From assembly GCF_021283545.2 (NCBI RefSeq), contig NZ_CP128540.1:3073501-3137500 (forward strand): a stretch of DNA of 64,000 nucleotides. The letters are read 5' to 3'. Numbering within the stretch: the first letter of the stretch is position 1; each line of letters opens with the position of its first letter. The notes below the pieces were generated by a model. The model was not told the origin of the DNA and did not search any database. It saw nothing but the letters and a program-made list of their open reading frames with translations. This document shows, one piece after another, positions 16,325-25,358 of this stretch. Source of the DNA: Pseudomonas alloputida (GTDB lineage: Bacteria > Pseudomonadota > Gammaproteobacteria > Pseudomonadales > Pseudomonadaceae). A program made the position numbers and the translations under genes.

Positions 16325-17128
16325 ATGTGCCGTGCGTGCAGCCAGAGGAACCCGAGATGCCGCGATATATATGTGCAGGCGCCCGAACATGGCGTTCAGC
16401 TCATTACCCTGCAACGGCCCGAGGCCTTGAATGCCCTGTGCACCGAGCTACTGGCAGAACTGGCCGCTGCGCTGCAGGCTGCCGGGAACGACGAGCATGT
16501 CCGTGCCACAGTGATTACCGGCAGCGCCAAGGCATTCGCCGCAGGCGCCGACATCCGCGAGATGGCCGATCGCGACCTGGTCGGCATCCTCAATGACCCG
16601 CGCGTAGCGCATTGGCAAAGCATCGCCGCATTCGCCAAACCGCTGATTGCTGCAGTCAACGGCTATGCCCTGGGTGGCGGTTGCGAACTGGCAATGTGCG
16701 CCGACATCGTCATCGCCAGTACCGACGCCCGTTTCGGCCAGCCGGAAATCAACCTTGGCATCATCCCCGGTGCTGGCGGCACCCAGCGCCTGTTACGTGC
16801 CGTCGGTAAGCCGTTGGCCATGCAGATGGTGCTGACGGGGGAAGCCATCACTGCCCTCCGCGCCCAGCAGGCCGGCCTGGTCAGCGAAATCACCCAGCCC
16901 GAACTCACCGTAGAACGCGCCATGCAGGTTGCCCGCAGCATCGCCGCCAAAGCGCCGCTGGCTGTGCGCCTGGCCAAGGAGGCGTTACTGAAGGCCGGTG
17001 ATACCGACCTGGCCAGCGGCCTGCGCTTCGAGCGCCATGCCTTCACCCTGCTGGCGGGCACCGCCGACCGCGATGAAGGCATCCGCGCCTTCCAGGAAAA
17101 GCGCCAGGCCCGCTTCCAAGGGCGCTGA
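16325..17128 (+). CDS. paaF: PaaF, 2,3-dehydroadipyl-CoA hydratase, with apparent 5' frameshift
   Basis: The enoyl-CoA hydratase frame reads ITLQRPEALNAL, AFAAGADIREM, GGGCELAMCAD and PEINLGIIPGAGG with the two active-site glutamates, to a normal C-terminus. Its expected start, ATG 16357, has a GAGGA site 7 nt upstream but is in another frame and leads to a stop at 16596. The body is reached through CGATATATATGTG: adding one AT unit would give MPRYIYVQAPEHG and a 257-residue protein. As written, translation needs the upstream ATG 16325 (extra MCRACSQRNP...) or GTG 16373, neither with a good ribosome site. This is a 2-bp contraction, a phase-variable tract or a sequence error. Confidence 0.85.
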   Translation: MCRACSQRNPRCRDIYVQAPEHGVQLITLQRPEALNALCTELLAELAAALQAAGNDEHVRATVITGSAKAFAAGADIREMADRDLVGILNDPRVAHWQSIAAFAKPLIAAVNGYALGGGCELAMCADIVIASTDARFGQPEINLGIIPGAGGTQRLLRAVGKPLAMQMVLTGEAITALRAQQAGLVSEITQPELTVERAMQVARSIAAKAPLAVRLAKEALLKAGDTDLASGLRFERHAFTLLAGTADRDEGIRAFQEKRQARFQGR

Positions 17129-17162
17129 ACTTCATTCTCTCGACTGACGGAGCGAGTCTGTC

Positions 17163-17954
17163 ATGACTTTCCAGCACATCCTGTTTTCCATCGAGGACGG
17201 CGTTGCCTTCCTTTCATTGAACCGCCCCGAGCAGCTGAACAGCTTCAATACGGCCATGCACCTGGAGGTGCGCGAAGCGCTCAGACAAGTGCGCCAGAGC
17301 AGTGACGCGCGGGTGCTGCTGCTGACGGCTGAAGGCCGCGGCTTCTGCGCCGGCCAGGACCTGTCCGACCGCAACGTTGCCCCAGGCGCCGAGATGCCAG
17401 ACCTGGGCCAGTCGATCGACAAGTTCTACAACCCGCTGGTGCGCACCCTGCGCGACCTGCCTTTGCCGGTGATATGTGCGGTCAACGGCGTGGCGGCCGG
17501 TGCCGGTGCCAACATTCCCTTGGCCTGCGACCTGGTGCTGGCCGCCCGCTCGGCCAGTTTCATCCAGGCCTTCTGCAAGATCGGCCTGGTGCCGGACTCC
17601 GGCGGTACTTGGCTGCTGCCGCGCTTGGTCGGCATGGCCCGGGCCAAGGCGCTGGCCATGCTGGGCGAGCGCCTTGGCGCCGAACAGGCCGAGCAATGGG
17701 GGCTGATCTACCGCGTGGTGGATGATGCAGCGCTGCGTGATGAAGCCCTCACCCTCGCCCGCCACCTCGCCGCCCAGCCCACCTACGGCCTGACACTGAT
17801 CAAGCGCAGCCTCAATGCCAGTTTCGACAATGGTTTTGAGGCGCAGCTGGAGCTGGAGCGCGACCTGCAGCGCCTGGCAGGGCGCAGCGAGGACTACCGC
17901 GAAGGCGTGAACGCCTTCATGAACAAACGCACGCCAGCCTTCAAGGGGCGCTGA
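17163..17954 (+). CDS. paaG: PaaG, 1,2-epoxyphenylacetyl-CoA isomerase
   Basis: The product is 263 residues of the crotonase superfamily: LNRPEQLNSFN near the N-terminus, FCAGQDLSDR, and the oxyanion-hole stretch NGVAAGAGANIPLACD, followed by IGLVPDSGGTW. The aspartate in VPDSGG replaces the hydratase glutamate, as in isomerase-type members. PaaG turns the ring epoxide into an oxepin ready for opening by PaaZ. It is second in paaFGHIJK, 34 bp after paaF and 2 bp before paaH. Confidence 0.95.
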   Translation: MTFQHILFSIEDGVAFLSLNRPEQLNSFNTAMHLEVREALRQVRQSSDARVLLLTAEGRGFCAGQDLSDRNVAPGAEMPDLGQSIDKFYNPLVRTLRDLPLPVICAVNGVAAGAGANIPLACDLVLAARSASFIQAFCKIGLVPDSGGTWLLPRLVGMARAKALAMLGERLGAEQAEQWGLIYRVVDDAALRDEALTLARHLAAQPTYGLTLIKRSLNASFDNGFEAQLELERDLQRLAGRSEDYREGVNAFMNKRTPAFKGR

Positions 17955-17956
17955 AA

Positions 17957-19474
17957 ATGGCCGCACTCGCAAGCAATGTGCAGGTGGCGGTGATCGGTGC
18001 CGGCGCCATGGGCGCCGGTATCGCCCAGGTCGCGGCCCAGGCCGGCCACCCCGTCAAGCTCTACGATAACCGCCCGGGTGCTGCCGCCCAGGCGGTGACG
18101 GGTATCGATCGCCAACTGGCCCGGCTGGTGGACAAAGGAAAGTTACTGGCCGCTGAACGCGAAACGATCAATGCCCGCCTGTGCCCGGTCGATACACTCG
18201 AAGCCTTGGCAGATGCCGGCCTGGTGATTGAAGCCATCGTCGAAAACCTGCAGGTGAAGCAGGCGCTGTTCAGTCAGCTCGAAACCCTGTGCGCGGCCGA
18301 CTGTATCCTTGCCAGCAATACTTCGTCACTGTCCATCACCAGCCTCGCCGCTGGCCTTGAACGCCCGCAGCACGTGGTCGGTATGCACTTCTTCAACCCG
18401 GCACCGCTGATGGCGCTTGTCGAGGTGGTGTCGGGCCTGGCAACCGACCCTGCAGTCGCCGCATGCATCTACGCCACTGCCCAGGCCTGGGGCAAGCAGC
18501 CGGTCCATGCGCGCTCTACACCGGGCTTCATCGTCAACCGGGTAGCGCGGCCGTTCTATGCCGAAAGCCTGCGCCTGCTGCAGGAAGGTGCCGCCGATTG
18601 CGCCAGCCTGGATGCGCTGATGCGTGACTCGGGTGGCTTCCGCATGGGGGCGTTCGAGCTGACCGACCTGATTGGCCATGACGTCAATTACGCTGTCACC
18701 TGTTCCGTATTCGATGCTTTCTATGGCGATTTCCGCTTCCAGCCTTCGCTGGTGCAGAAGGAACTGGTAGACGCCGGTCACCTGGGGCGCAAGACCGGCC
18801 AAGGCTTCTATCGCTATGCCGAAGGCGTCGAGCGCCCGCAGCCGGCCGAACTGCACAGCTCCGCCTGCGCAGAGGCCTGCGTTGTCGAGGGCAACCTGGG
18901 GGTGATGCAGCCGCTGGTCGAGCGCCTTCGCCAAAGCGGCATTGCCGTGACCCAGCGCGCCGGTAGTGGCCTGATCCAGGTGGGCGACGCCACCCTGGCC
19001 CTGTCCGACGGCCGCCTGGCCAGCCAACGTGCCCGTGAGGACGGGCTGCGCAACCTGGTGCTGCTCGACCTTGCGCTGGACTACAGCAGCGCCACGCGCA
19101 TTGCCATCAGCTGGTCAGCGGATACCAGCGACAGCGCCCGTGACCAGGCCGTAGCCCTGCTGCAGCGTGCCGGCCTGAAAGTGACCGGTGTCGCCGACCT
19201 GCCCGGCCTGGTGGTACTGCGCACCGTGGCAATGCTTGCCAACGAGGCCGCCGATGCGGTGCTTCAGGGCGTCGGCAGCGCCGCCGACATCGACCTGGCC
19301 ATGCGCGCCGGCGTCAATTACCCCTGCGGCCCGCTGGCCTGGGCGGCGAACATCGGTATTGCCCATACCCTGCGCGTGCTCGACAACCTGCAGTGCAGCT
19401 ATGGCGAGAGCCGCTACCGCCCTTCCCTGTTGTTACGCCGCTGTGAAGCCAAAGGAGGCACCCTACATGACTGA
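17957..19474 (+). CDS. paaH: PaaH, 3-hydroxyadipyl-CoA dehydrogenase
   Basis: The product is 505 residues. The N-terminal NAD-binding fold opens with VAVIGAGAMGAGIAQVAAQAG; a substrate domain holds the conserved HFFNPAPLMALVEVV (catalytic His); and a second C-terminal 3-hydroxyacyl-CoA dehydrogenase domain ends in MRAGVNYPCGPLAW. This two-part length is usual for PaaH. It oxidises 3-hydroxyadipyl-CoA with NAD+. Its end overlaps paaI by 8 bp. Confidence 0.95.
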   Translation: MAALASNVQVAVIGAGAMGAGIAQVAAQAGHPVKLYDNRPGAAAQAVTGIDRQLARLVDKGKLLAAERETINARLCPVDTLEALADAGLVIEAIVENLQVKQALFSQLETLCAADCILASNTSSLSITSLAAGLERPQHVVGMHFFNPAPLMALVEVVSGLATDPAVAACIYATAQAWGKQPVHARSTPGFIVNRVARPFYAESLRLLQEGAADCASLDALMRDSGGFRMGAFELTDLIGHDVNYAVTCSVFDAFYGDFRFQPSLVQKELVDAGHLGRKTGQGFYRYAEGVERPQPAELHSSACAEACVVEGNLGVMQPLVERLRQSGIAVTQRAGSGLIQVGDATLALSDGRLASQRAREDGLRNLVLLDLALDYSSATRIAISWSADTSDSARDQAVALLQRAGLKVTGVADLPGLVVLRTVAMLANEAADAVLQGVGSAADIDLAMRAGVNYPCGPLAWAANIGIAHTLRVLDNLQCSYGESRYRPSLLLRRCEAKGGTLHD

Positions 19475-19907
19475 AGAGCAACTGGCACAAGCCTGTGCCG
19501 ACGCCATGTACGCCCGCGACCCGGCCACCCAGGGCCTGGGTATCAGCCTGCTGGATGCCGGCCCGGGCCGGGCCAGCCTGCGCATGGCGGTACGTGCCGA
19601 CATGATCCAGGGGCATGGCACCTGCCATGGCGGTTTCCTGTTCGCGTTGGCCGATTCGGCGTTCGCCTTCGCCTGCAATAGCTACGACCAGGCCACGGTG
19701 GCGCTGGGCTGCACCATCGACTACCTGGCCCCGGCGCTGCGCGATGACGTGCTCACCGCCCACGCCAGCGAAGTCAGCCGCAAAGGCCGCACCGGCCTGT
19801 ACGACGTGCGCATCGACAACCAGCGCGGTGAGCTGGTGGCGATGTTCCATGGCAAATCCTACAAAGTGCGCGGCACCGTGCTGGCGCAGGAGACGCAAGA
19901 TGAATGA
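19467..19907 (+). CDS. paaI: PaaI, hotdog-fold phenylacetate-pathway thioesterase
   Basis: The product is 146 residues. The hotdog signature [19 protein letters not shown] holds the catalytic Asp, with [11 protein letters not shown] following. AAAGGAGG at 19451 supports ATG 19467, inside the paaH end; the longer open frame upstream is an overlap artefact. PaaI hydrolyses hydroxylated or stalled phenylacetyl-CoA esters and recycles CoA. It overlaps paaJ by 8 bp. Confidence 0.95.
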   Translation: MTEEQLAQACADAMYARDPATQGLGISLLDAGPGRASLRMAVRADMIQGHGTCHGGFLFALADSAFAFACNSYDQATVALGCTIDYLAPALRDDVLTAHASEVSRKGRTGLYDVRIDNQRGELVAMFHGKSYKVRGTVLAQETQDE

Positions 19908-21120
19908 ACCGACCCACGCCGATGCCTTGATCATCGACGCCGTGCGCACGCCCATTGGCCGCTATGCCGGGGCCCTGAGCAGCGTGCGCGCCGACGACCT
20001 GGCGGCCATCCCGCTCAAAGCCTTGATCCAGCGTCACCCCGAACTGGACTGGAAAGCCATTGATGACGTTATCTTCGGCTGTGCCAACCAGGCTGGCGAA
20101 GACAACCGCAACGTGGCCCACATGGCGAGCCTGCTGGCCGGGCTGCCACTCGAAGTACCAGGGACCACGATCAACCGCCTGTGCGGTTCCGGTCTGGATG
20201 CCATCGGTAATGCGGCACGTGCCCTGCGCTGCGGTGAAGCGGGGCTCATGCTGGCCGGTGGTGTGGAGTCCATGTCGCGTGCACCGTTTGTGATGGGTAA
20301 GTCGGAGCAGGCATTCGGGCGTGCGGCCGAGCTGTTCGACACCACCATCGGCTGGCGTTTCGTCAACCCGCTGATGAAGGCCGCCTACGGCATCGATTCG
20401 ATGCCGGAAACGGCTGAAAACGTGGCCGAACAGTTCGGCATCTCGCGCGCCGACCAGGATGCCTTTGCCCTGCGCAGCCAGCACAAAGCCGCAGCAGCTC
20501 AGGCCCGCGGCCGCCTGGCGCGGGAAATCGTGCCGGTCGAAATCCCGCAACGCAAAGGCCCAGCCAAAGTGGTCGAGCATGACGAGCACCCGCGCGGCGA
20601 CACGACCCTGGAGCAGCTGGCTCGGCTCGGGACGCCGTTTCGTGAAGGCGGCAGCGTAACGGCGGGTAATGCCTCCGGCGTGAATGACGGCGCTTGCGCC
20701 CTGCTGCTGGCCAGCAGCGCCGCGGCCCGCCGCCATGGGTTGAAGGCCCGCGGCCGCATCGTCGGCATGGCGGTGGCCGGGGTTGAGCCCAGGCTGATGG
20801 GCATTGGTCCGGTGCCTGCGACCCGCAAGGTGCTGGCGCTCACCGGCCTGGCACTGGCTGACCTGGATGTCATCGAACTCAATGAGGCCTTTGCCGCCCA
20901 AGGGCTGGCCGTGTTGCGCGAGCTGGGCCTGGCCGACGACGACCCGCGAGTCAACCGCAACGGCGGCGCCATCGCCCTGGGCCATCCCCTGGGCATGAGC
21001 GGTGCCCGGTTGGTGACCACTGCCTTGCACGAGCTTGAAGAAACGGCCGGCCGCTACGCCCTGTGCACCATGTGCATCGGCGTAGGCCAAGGCATTGCCA
21101 TGATCATCGAGCGCCTCTGA
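19900..21120 (+). CDS. paaJ: PaaJ, 3-oxoadipyl-CoA/3-oxo-5,6-dehydrosuberyl-CoA thiolase
   Basis: The product is 406 residues. Thiolase active sites are all present: [13 protein letters not shown] (nucleophilic Cys), [17 protein letters not shown] (His) and [10 protein letters not shown] (second Cys). NEAFAAQ is also conserved. PaaJ carries out two thiolytic steps that release acetyl-CoA and succinyl-CoA. ATG 19900 overlaps the paaI stop. The close homologue PcaF of the beta-ketoadipate pathway is excluded by the paa context. Confidence 0.93.
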   Translation: MNEPTHADALIIDAVRTPIGRYAGALSSVRADDLAAIPLKALIQRHPELDWKAIDDVIFGCANQAGEDNRNVAHMASLLAGLPLEVPGTTINRLCGSGLDAIGNAARALRCGEAGLMLAGGVESMSRAPFVMGKSEQAFGRAAELFDTTIGWRFVNPLMKAAYGIDSMPETAENVAEQFGISRADQDAFALRSQHKAAAAQARGRLAREIVPVEIPQRKGPAKVVEHDEHPRGDTTLEQLARLGTPFREGGSVTAGNASGVNDGACALLLASSAAARRHGLKARGRIVGMAVAGVEPRLMGIGPVPATRKVLALTGLALADLDVIELNEAFAAQGLAVLRELGLADDDPRVNRNGGAIALGHPLGMSGARLVTTALHELEETAGRYALCTMCIGVGQGIAMIIERL

Positions 21121-21241
21121 GCGGTTCAGACCCTGCGCTTGTTACCGAACTGAACGCAGCCGTATATGCTGCCTCCATGACACTCACCGCGTGGCCTGCA
21201 ACCGCTGGCGCGCGGCGTACAAGAACAATTCGAGTGAAGCC

Positions 21242-22561
21242 ATGAACATGTACCATGATGCCGATCGTGCCCTGCTGGACCCGATGGAAACCGCCAGCGT
21301 CGATGCCCTGCGCCAGCACCAGCTGGAGCGTCTGCGCTGGAGCCTGAAGCACGCCTACGACAATGTGCCGTTGTGCCGCCAGCGCTTTGCCGAGTACGGC
21401 ATCCACCCTGATGACCTCAAGTGCCTGGAAGACCTGGCGAAGTTCCCCTTCACCGGCAAGAACGACCTGCGCGACAACTACCCCTACGGCATGTTTGCCG
21501 TGCCCCAGGAAGAAGTGGTGCGCCTGCATGCCTCCAGTGGCACCACCGGAAAGCCGACGGTGGTCGGCTACACCCAGAACGATATCGACACCTGGGCCAA
21601 TGTGGTTGCCCGTTCGATTCGTGCGGCCGGCGGGCGCAAAGGTGACAAGGTGCATGTGTCCTACGGCTACGGGCTGTTCACCGGCGGGCTCGGCGCGCAC
21701 TACGGTGCCGAACGCCTGGGCTGCACCGTGATCCCCATGTCCGGTGGCCAGACCGAAAAGCAGGTGCAGCTGATTCGCGACTTCCACCCCGACATCATCA
21801 TGGTCACCCCGTCCTACATGCTCAACCTGGCTGATGAAATCGAGCGCCAGGGCATCGACCCGCACGACCTCAAGCTGCGCCTGGGCATTTTTGGTGCCGA
21901 GCCGTGGACCGATGAGCTGCGCCGCTCGATTGAGCAGCGTATGGGCATCAATGCCCTCGATATCTACGGCCTTTCGGAAATCATGGGGCCCGGGGTGGCA
22001 ATGGAGTGCATAGAGACCAAGGACGGCCCGACCATCTGGGAAGACCACTTCTATCCCGAAATCATCGACCCTGCCACCGGCGAAGTGCTGCCGGATGGCC
22101 AACTGGGCGAGCTGGTATTCACCTCGCTGAGCAAGGAGGCATTGCCGATGGTGCGCTACCGCACCCGCGACCTCACCCGGCTGCTGCCGGGCACCGCTCG
22201 GCCGATGCGGCGGATCGGCAAGATCACCGGCCGCAGTGACGACATGCTGATCATTCGCGGGGTCAATGTGTTCCCGACTCAGATCGAGGAACAGGTGCTA
22301 AAAATAAAACAGCTTTCTGAGCTTTATGAGATTCATCTGTATCGCAATGGAAATCTGGACAGTGTCCAGGTGCACGTGGAGCTGCGTGCAGAGTGCCAGC
22401 ACCTTGACGAGGGCCAGCGCAAGCTGGTTGTCGGGGAGTTGAGCAAGCAGATCAAGACTTACATCGGTATCAGCACCCAGGTGCACCTGCAGCCCTGCGG
22501 CACGCTCAAGCGCTCCGAGGGCAAGGCGTGCCACGTGTTCGACAGACGGTTGGCCAGCTGA
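21242..22561 (+). CDS. paaK: PaaK, phenylacetate-CoA ligase
   Basis: The product is 439 residues, the normal length. It shows the AMP-binding P-loop HASSGTTGKPTVVGY, the YGLSEIMGPGVA adenylation motif and the TGRSDDMLIIRGVN hinge. It activates phenylacetate to phenylacetyl-CoA, the true pathway intermediate and inducer. It follows paaJ after 121 bp and ends with a strong terminator. The start is ATG 21242 (MNMYHD); ATG 21248 is also possible. Confidence 0.96.
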   Translation: MNMYHDADRALLDPMETASVDALRQHQLERLRWSLKHAYDNVPLCRQRFAEYGIHPDDLKCLEDLAKFPFTGKNDLRDNYPYGMFAVPQEEVVRLHASSGTTGKPTVVGYTQNDIDTWANVVARSIRAAGGRKGDKVHVSYGYGLFTGGLGAHYGAERLGCTVIPMSGGQTEKQVQLIRDFHPDIIMVTPSYMLNLADEIERQGIDPHDLKLRLGIFGAEPWTDELRRSIEQRMGINALDIYGLSEIMGPGVAMECIETKDGPTIWEDHFYPEIIDPATGEVLPDGQLGELVFTSLSKEALPMVRYRTRDLTRLLPGTARPMRRIGKITGRSDDMLIIRGVNVFPTQIEEQVLKIKQLSELYEIHLYRNGNLDSVQVHVELRAECQHLDEGQRKLVVGELSKQIKTYIGISTQVHLQPCGTLKRSEGKACHVFDRRLAS

Positions 22562-22581
22562 CCCATTCGGCTGCCATTTCG

Positions 22582-22609
22582 GCCCCGGCATTGTCCGGGG
22601 CTTTTTTTT
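22582..22609 (+). terminator. Rho-independent terminator after paaK
   Basis: GCCCCGG (22582-22588) and CCGGGGC (22595-22601) form a 7-bp GC stem with a CATTGT loop, followed by eight T. It separates paaFGHIJK from the paaABCDE promoter. Confidence 0.92.
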
Positions 22610-22664
22610 GCCTGCGTTCTGCCGGGCATACGCTGCAGCCCGACAGCCCTCTTGGCTGTAAACG

Positions 22665-22729
22665 TGATACACAAATCTTACTTGATACACATAAATGTGT
22701 TTGACGTTATGTTTTGTATCGCTTACAAA
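22665..22729 (+). promoter_or_regulatory. paaA promoter with PaaX-like direct repeats
   Basis: TTGACG (22701-22706) and TACAAA (22724-22729) are spaced by 17 bp, a good sigma-70 promoter. TGATACACA occurs at 22665-22673 and 22683-22691, 18 bp apart, just upstream of -35; TTGTATCGC (22714-22722) lies inside the spacer. The same motifs flank paaY and paaF, so PaaX control is likely. Proof would need footprinting. Confidence 0.72.
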
Positions 22730-22759
22730 TGACTCATGCCTTAGCAGGAGTCGCAGCAC

Positions 22760-23749
22760 ATGTACGCACAGCTAGTGGAAACCGGAGTCAAGCGCATCAA
22801 GTCGCTGGAAGAGATGTCCCCCGAGGAACGCAACTTCCAGGAAAAGATCGACGCCGAAATCAAGATCGAAGCCAAGAACTGGATGCCCGAGGCCTACCGC
22901 CAGACCCTCATCCGGCAGATCTCCCAGCACGCCCACTCTGAAATCGTCGGCATGCTGCCCGAAGGCAACTGGGTCACCCGTGCCCCCAGCCTCAAGCGCA
23001 AACTGCAGCTGATGGCCAAGATTCAGGACGAAGCCGGCCACGGCCTTTACCTGTACAGCGCCATGGAAACCCTGGGGGCTGACCGCGACGAAGAAATCGC
23101 CAAACTGCACAGCGGCAAGGCCAAGTACTCGAGCATCTTCAACTACCCCACCCTCAGCTGGGCCGACATGGGCGCTGTGGGCTGGCTGGTGGACGGCGCC
23201 GCCATCGTCAACCAGGTGGTACTGCAGCGCACCTCTTACGGCCCCTACTCCCGCGCGATGATCCGTATCTGCAAGGAAGAGAGCTTCCACCAGCGCCAGG
23301 GCTACGAAATGCTCCTGACCATGATGCGCCAGGGCACCCAAGCCCAGCGCGACATGGTTCAGGACGCCATCAACCGCCTGTGGTGGCCGGCGCTGATGAT
23401 GTTCGGCCCGAGCGATGAACACTCGCCCAACAGCGCCCAGTCGATGGCCTGGAAGATCAAACGCCAGACCAACGACGAACTGCGCCAGCGCTTCATCGAC
23501 CAGACCGTGCCGCAGCTGGAACTGCTTGGCTGCACTGCGCCTGACCCTGAGCTGAAGTGGAACGCCGAGCGCGGCCACTACGACTTTGGCGAAATCCAGT
23601 GGGACGAGTTCTACGAAGTGATCAAGGGCAATGGCCCATGCAACCTGGAGCGTGTCGCCACCCGGCGCAAGGCCATCGAGGACGGCGCCTGGGTACGCGA
23701 GGCCGCAGTGGCCTATGCGCGCAAGCAACAGAACAAGAACGCCGCCTGA
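22760..23749 (+). CDS. paaA: PaaA, catalytic subunit of phenylacetyl-CoA 1,2-epoxidase
   Basis: The product is 329 residues. Diiron ligand motifs are visible: DEAGH at about residue 96 and ESFHQR at about 175, as in bacterial multicomponent monooxygenases. PaaA with PaaC, and PaaB as bridge, converts phenylacetyl-CoA and O2 to the ring epoxide. AGGAG precedes the ATG. It is first in paaABCDE, behind a clear promoter. Confidence 0.96.
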   Translation: MYAQLVETGVKRIKSLEEMSPEERNFQEKIDAEIKIEAKNWMPEAYRQTLIRQISQHAHSEIVGMLPEGNWVTRAPSLKRKLQLMAKIQDEAGHGLYLYSAMETLGADRDEEIAKLHSGKAKYSSIFNYPTLSWADMGAVGWLVDGAAIVNQVVLQRTSYGPYSRAMIRICKEESFHQRQGYEMLLTMMRQGTQAQRDMVQDAINRLWWPALMMFGPSDEHSPNSAQSMAWKIKRQTNDELRQRFIDQTVPQLELLGCTAPDPELKWNAERGHYDFGEIQWDEFYEVIKGNGPCNLERVATRRKAIEDGAWVREAAVAYARKQQNKNAA

Positions 23750-23774
23750 GCGGCGATAGATGCGGAGATCGAAA

Positions 23775-24056
23775 ATGTCTGTCTGGACCCTCTACGAAGT
23801 GTTCGTGCGCAGCAAGCACGGCCTTAACCACAAACATGTCGGCAGCGTGCACGCCGCCGATGCCGCCATGGCCATCGAGAACGCCCGCGAGCTCTACACC
23901 CGCCGTAGCGAAGGTGTGAGTCTGTGGGTGGTGCCTTCGGCGCTGATCACCGCCTCCTCTCCCGACGAGAAAGACCCGCTGTTCGCCCCCTCGGACGACA
24001 AGGTCTATCGCCATGCCAGCTTCTACGAGCTGCCCGACGAAGTCGGACACATGTGA
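23775..24056 (+). CDS. paaB: PaaB, epoxidase bridging subunit
   Basis: The product is 93 residues starting MSVWTLYEVFVRSKHGLNHKH, the conserved PaaB N-terminus. PaaB links PaaAC heterodimers and is needed for activity. ATG 23775 is chosen over the in-frame 23760 because of homologous starts and the GGAG site upstream. It lies 25 bp after paaA and 8 bp before paaC. Confidence 0.95.
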   Translation: MSVWTLYEVFVRSKHGLNHKHVGSVHAADAAMAIENARELYTRRSEGVSLWVVPSALITASSPDEKDPLFAPSDDKVYRHASFYELPDEVGHM

Positions 24057-24064
24057 GGTGGGCC

Positions 24065-24823
24065 ATGCATAAAGAAGCCCTTATCCCCTACCTGCTGTTG
24101 CTCGGCGACAGCGCCCTGGTCCAGGGCCAGCGCCTCTGCGAATGGTGTGGCCGTGCCCCGGCCATCGAGGAAGAGCTGGCCCTGATGAACGTCGGCCTCG
24201 ATCTGGTCGGCCAGGCCCGCAACTGGCTGGAGTATGCCGCCGAGCTGCTCGACGATGGCCGAGATGCCGATGCCCTGGCGTTCCGCCGTGACGAGCGCGC
24301 CTACCGCAACCTGCTGCTGGTCGAGCAACCCAACGGTGATTTTGCCGTGACCATGACCAAGCAGTTCCTCTACGACGCGTGGCACTTCGCCGTGCTGCAG
24401 GGGTTGGTCGAGTCCAGCGATGCGCGAATCGCGGGGATTGCCGCCAAGGCCCTGAAGGAAGTCACCTACCACCTGCGCCGGTCCAGCGAATGGGTACAAC
24501 GTCTGGGCGGTGGTACCGATGCCAGCCGCCAGCGCATGCTCGCCGCCGTCCCGGCACTGTGGCGCTTCACCGTCGAACTCGCTGCTGGCAGCGACAACGA
24601 AGTCCGTCTGGCGGAATGCGGTATCGCCGCCGACCCAGCGACCGTCGGCGCCACCTGGCTGAAGCAGGTCGCCGCGACGTTTGCTTCGGTCGAACTGCCG
24701 CTGCCCAAGGCCGCCAGCCACTTCTACCTGGATGGCCGCAAAGGCCTGCACACCGAGCATCTGGGCCTGCTGCTGGCCGAAATGCAGTTCCTGCCAAGGG
24801 CCTACCCCGATGCAACCTGGTGA
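24065..24823 (+). CDS. paaC: PaaC, structural subunit of the epoxidase
   Basis: The product is 252 residues, ferritin-like and related to PaaA but without the full set of diiron ligands. Family features seen include LLLLGDSALVQGQRL at the start and MNVGLDLVGQARNWLEYA. It forms the PaaAC core. ATG 24065 lies 8 bp after the paaB stop; the frame is open upstream only because paaB overlaps it. The 3' end overlaps paaD by 14 bp. Confidence 0.95.
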   Translation: MHKEALIPYLLLLGDSALVQGQRLCEWCGRAPAIEEELALMNVGLDLVGQARNWLEYAAELLDDGRDADALAFRRDERAYRNLLLVEQPNGDFAVTMTKQFLYDAWHFAVLQGLVESSDARIAGIAAKALKEVTYHLRRSSEWVQRLGGGTDASRQRMLAAVPALWRFTVELAAGSDNEVRLAECGIAADPATVGATWLKQVAATFASVELPLPKAASHFYLDGRKGLHTEHLGLLLAEMQFLPRAYPDATW

Positions 24824-25343
24824 ACTGATTGCCGGCGACCGCGGCGCACGGGCACAGCAAGGCGACGACGTGGCCCGTGCCTGGGCGGTATTGGGCCAGG
24901 TCATGGACCCTGAAGTGCCGGTGGTCAGCGTGGTCGACCTGGGGATCGTGCGCGATGTCGATTGGCGCGCCGGCCACCTGCACCTGGTGGTCACCCCGAC
25001 CTACTCTGGCTGCCCGGCCACCGAAGTCATCGAAGGGGATATCCGCCAGGCGCTGGAACAGGCCGGCTTCAGCGCGCCAGAGCTGGAGCGCCGGCTGACC
25101 CCGGCCTGGAGCACCGACTGGATCACCGAACTGGGCCGCGAGCGCCTGCGCGCTTATGGCATTGCGCCGCCGCAAGGCAGCGCCAGCAAGCGCAGCCTGC
25201 TCGGCGAAGCCCCCCAGGTGTGCTGCCCGCAATGCGGCAGCGCCCATACCGAATTGCTCAGCCAGTTCGGCTCCACGGCCTGCAAGGCGCTGTACCGCTG
25301 CCGCGAGTGCCTGGAGCCATTCGACTATTTCAAATGCATTTGA
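24810..25343 (+). CDS. paaD: PaaD, iron-sulfur assembly/maturation factor of the epoxidase
   Basis: The product is 177 residues. A DUF59 (MIP18) N-terminal domain carries VMDPEVPVVSVVDLGIVRDV and TYSGCPA with the conserved Cys; a C-terminal zinc-ribbon-like part has CCPQC and CRECLEPF. PaaD is thought to help assemble or repair the metal centres of the complex. ATG 24810 lies inside paaC, showing coupling. Confidence 0.94.
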   Translation: MQPGELIAGDRGARAQQGDDVARAWAVLGQVMDPEVPVVSVVDLGIVRDVDWRAGHLHLVVTPTYSGCPATEVIEGDIRQALEQAGFSAPELERRLTPAWSTDWITELGRERLRAYGIAPPQGSASKRSLLGEAPQVCCPQCGSAHTELLSQFGSTACKALYRCRECLEPFDYFKCI

Positions 25344-25358
25344 GCCGTGGAGACCACC

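Noticed and set aside
16273..16596. Frame starting at the paaF ribosome site ATG as its own gene
   Set aside because: The product after the first residues is Arg/Cys-rich shadow sequence; it is the wrong frame caused by the AT tract.
19774..21090. 438-residue open frame antisense to paaI/paaJ
   Set aside because: It is the high-GC shadow of paaI and paaJ; composition is Gln/His/Gly/Ala-rich without a domain, and paaJ has complete thiolase motifs.
22772..23728. 318-residue frame antisense to paaA
   Set aside because: Shadow; paaA carries diiron motifs and a promoter.
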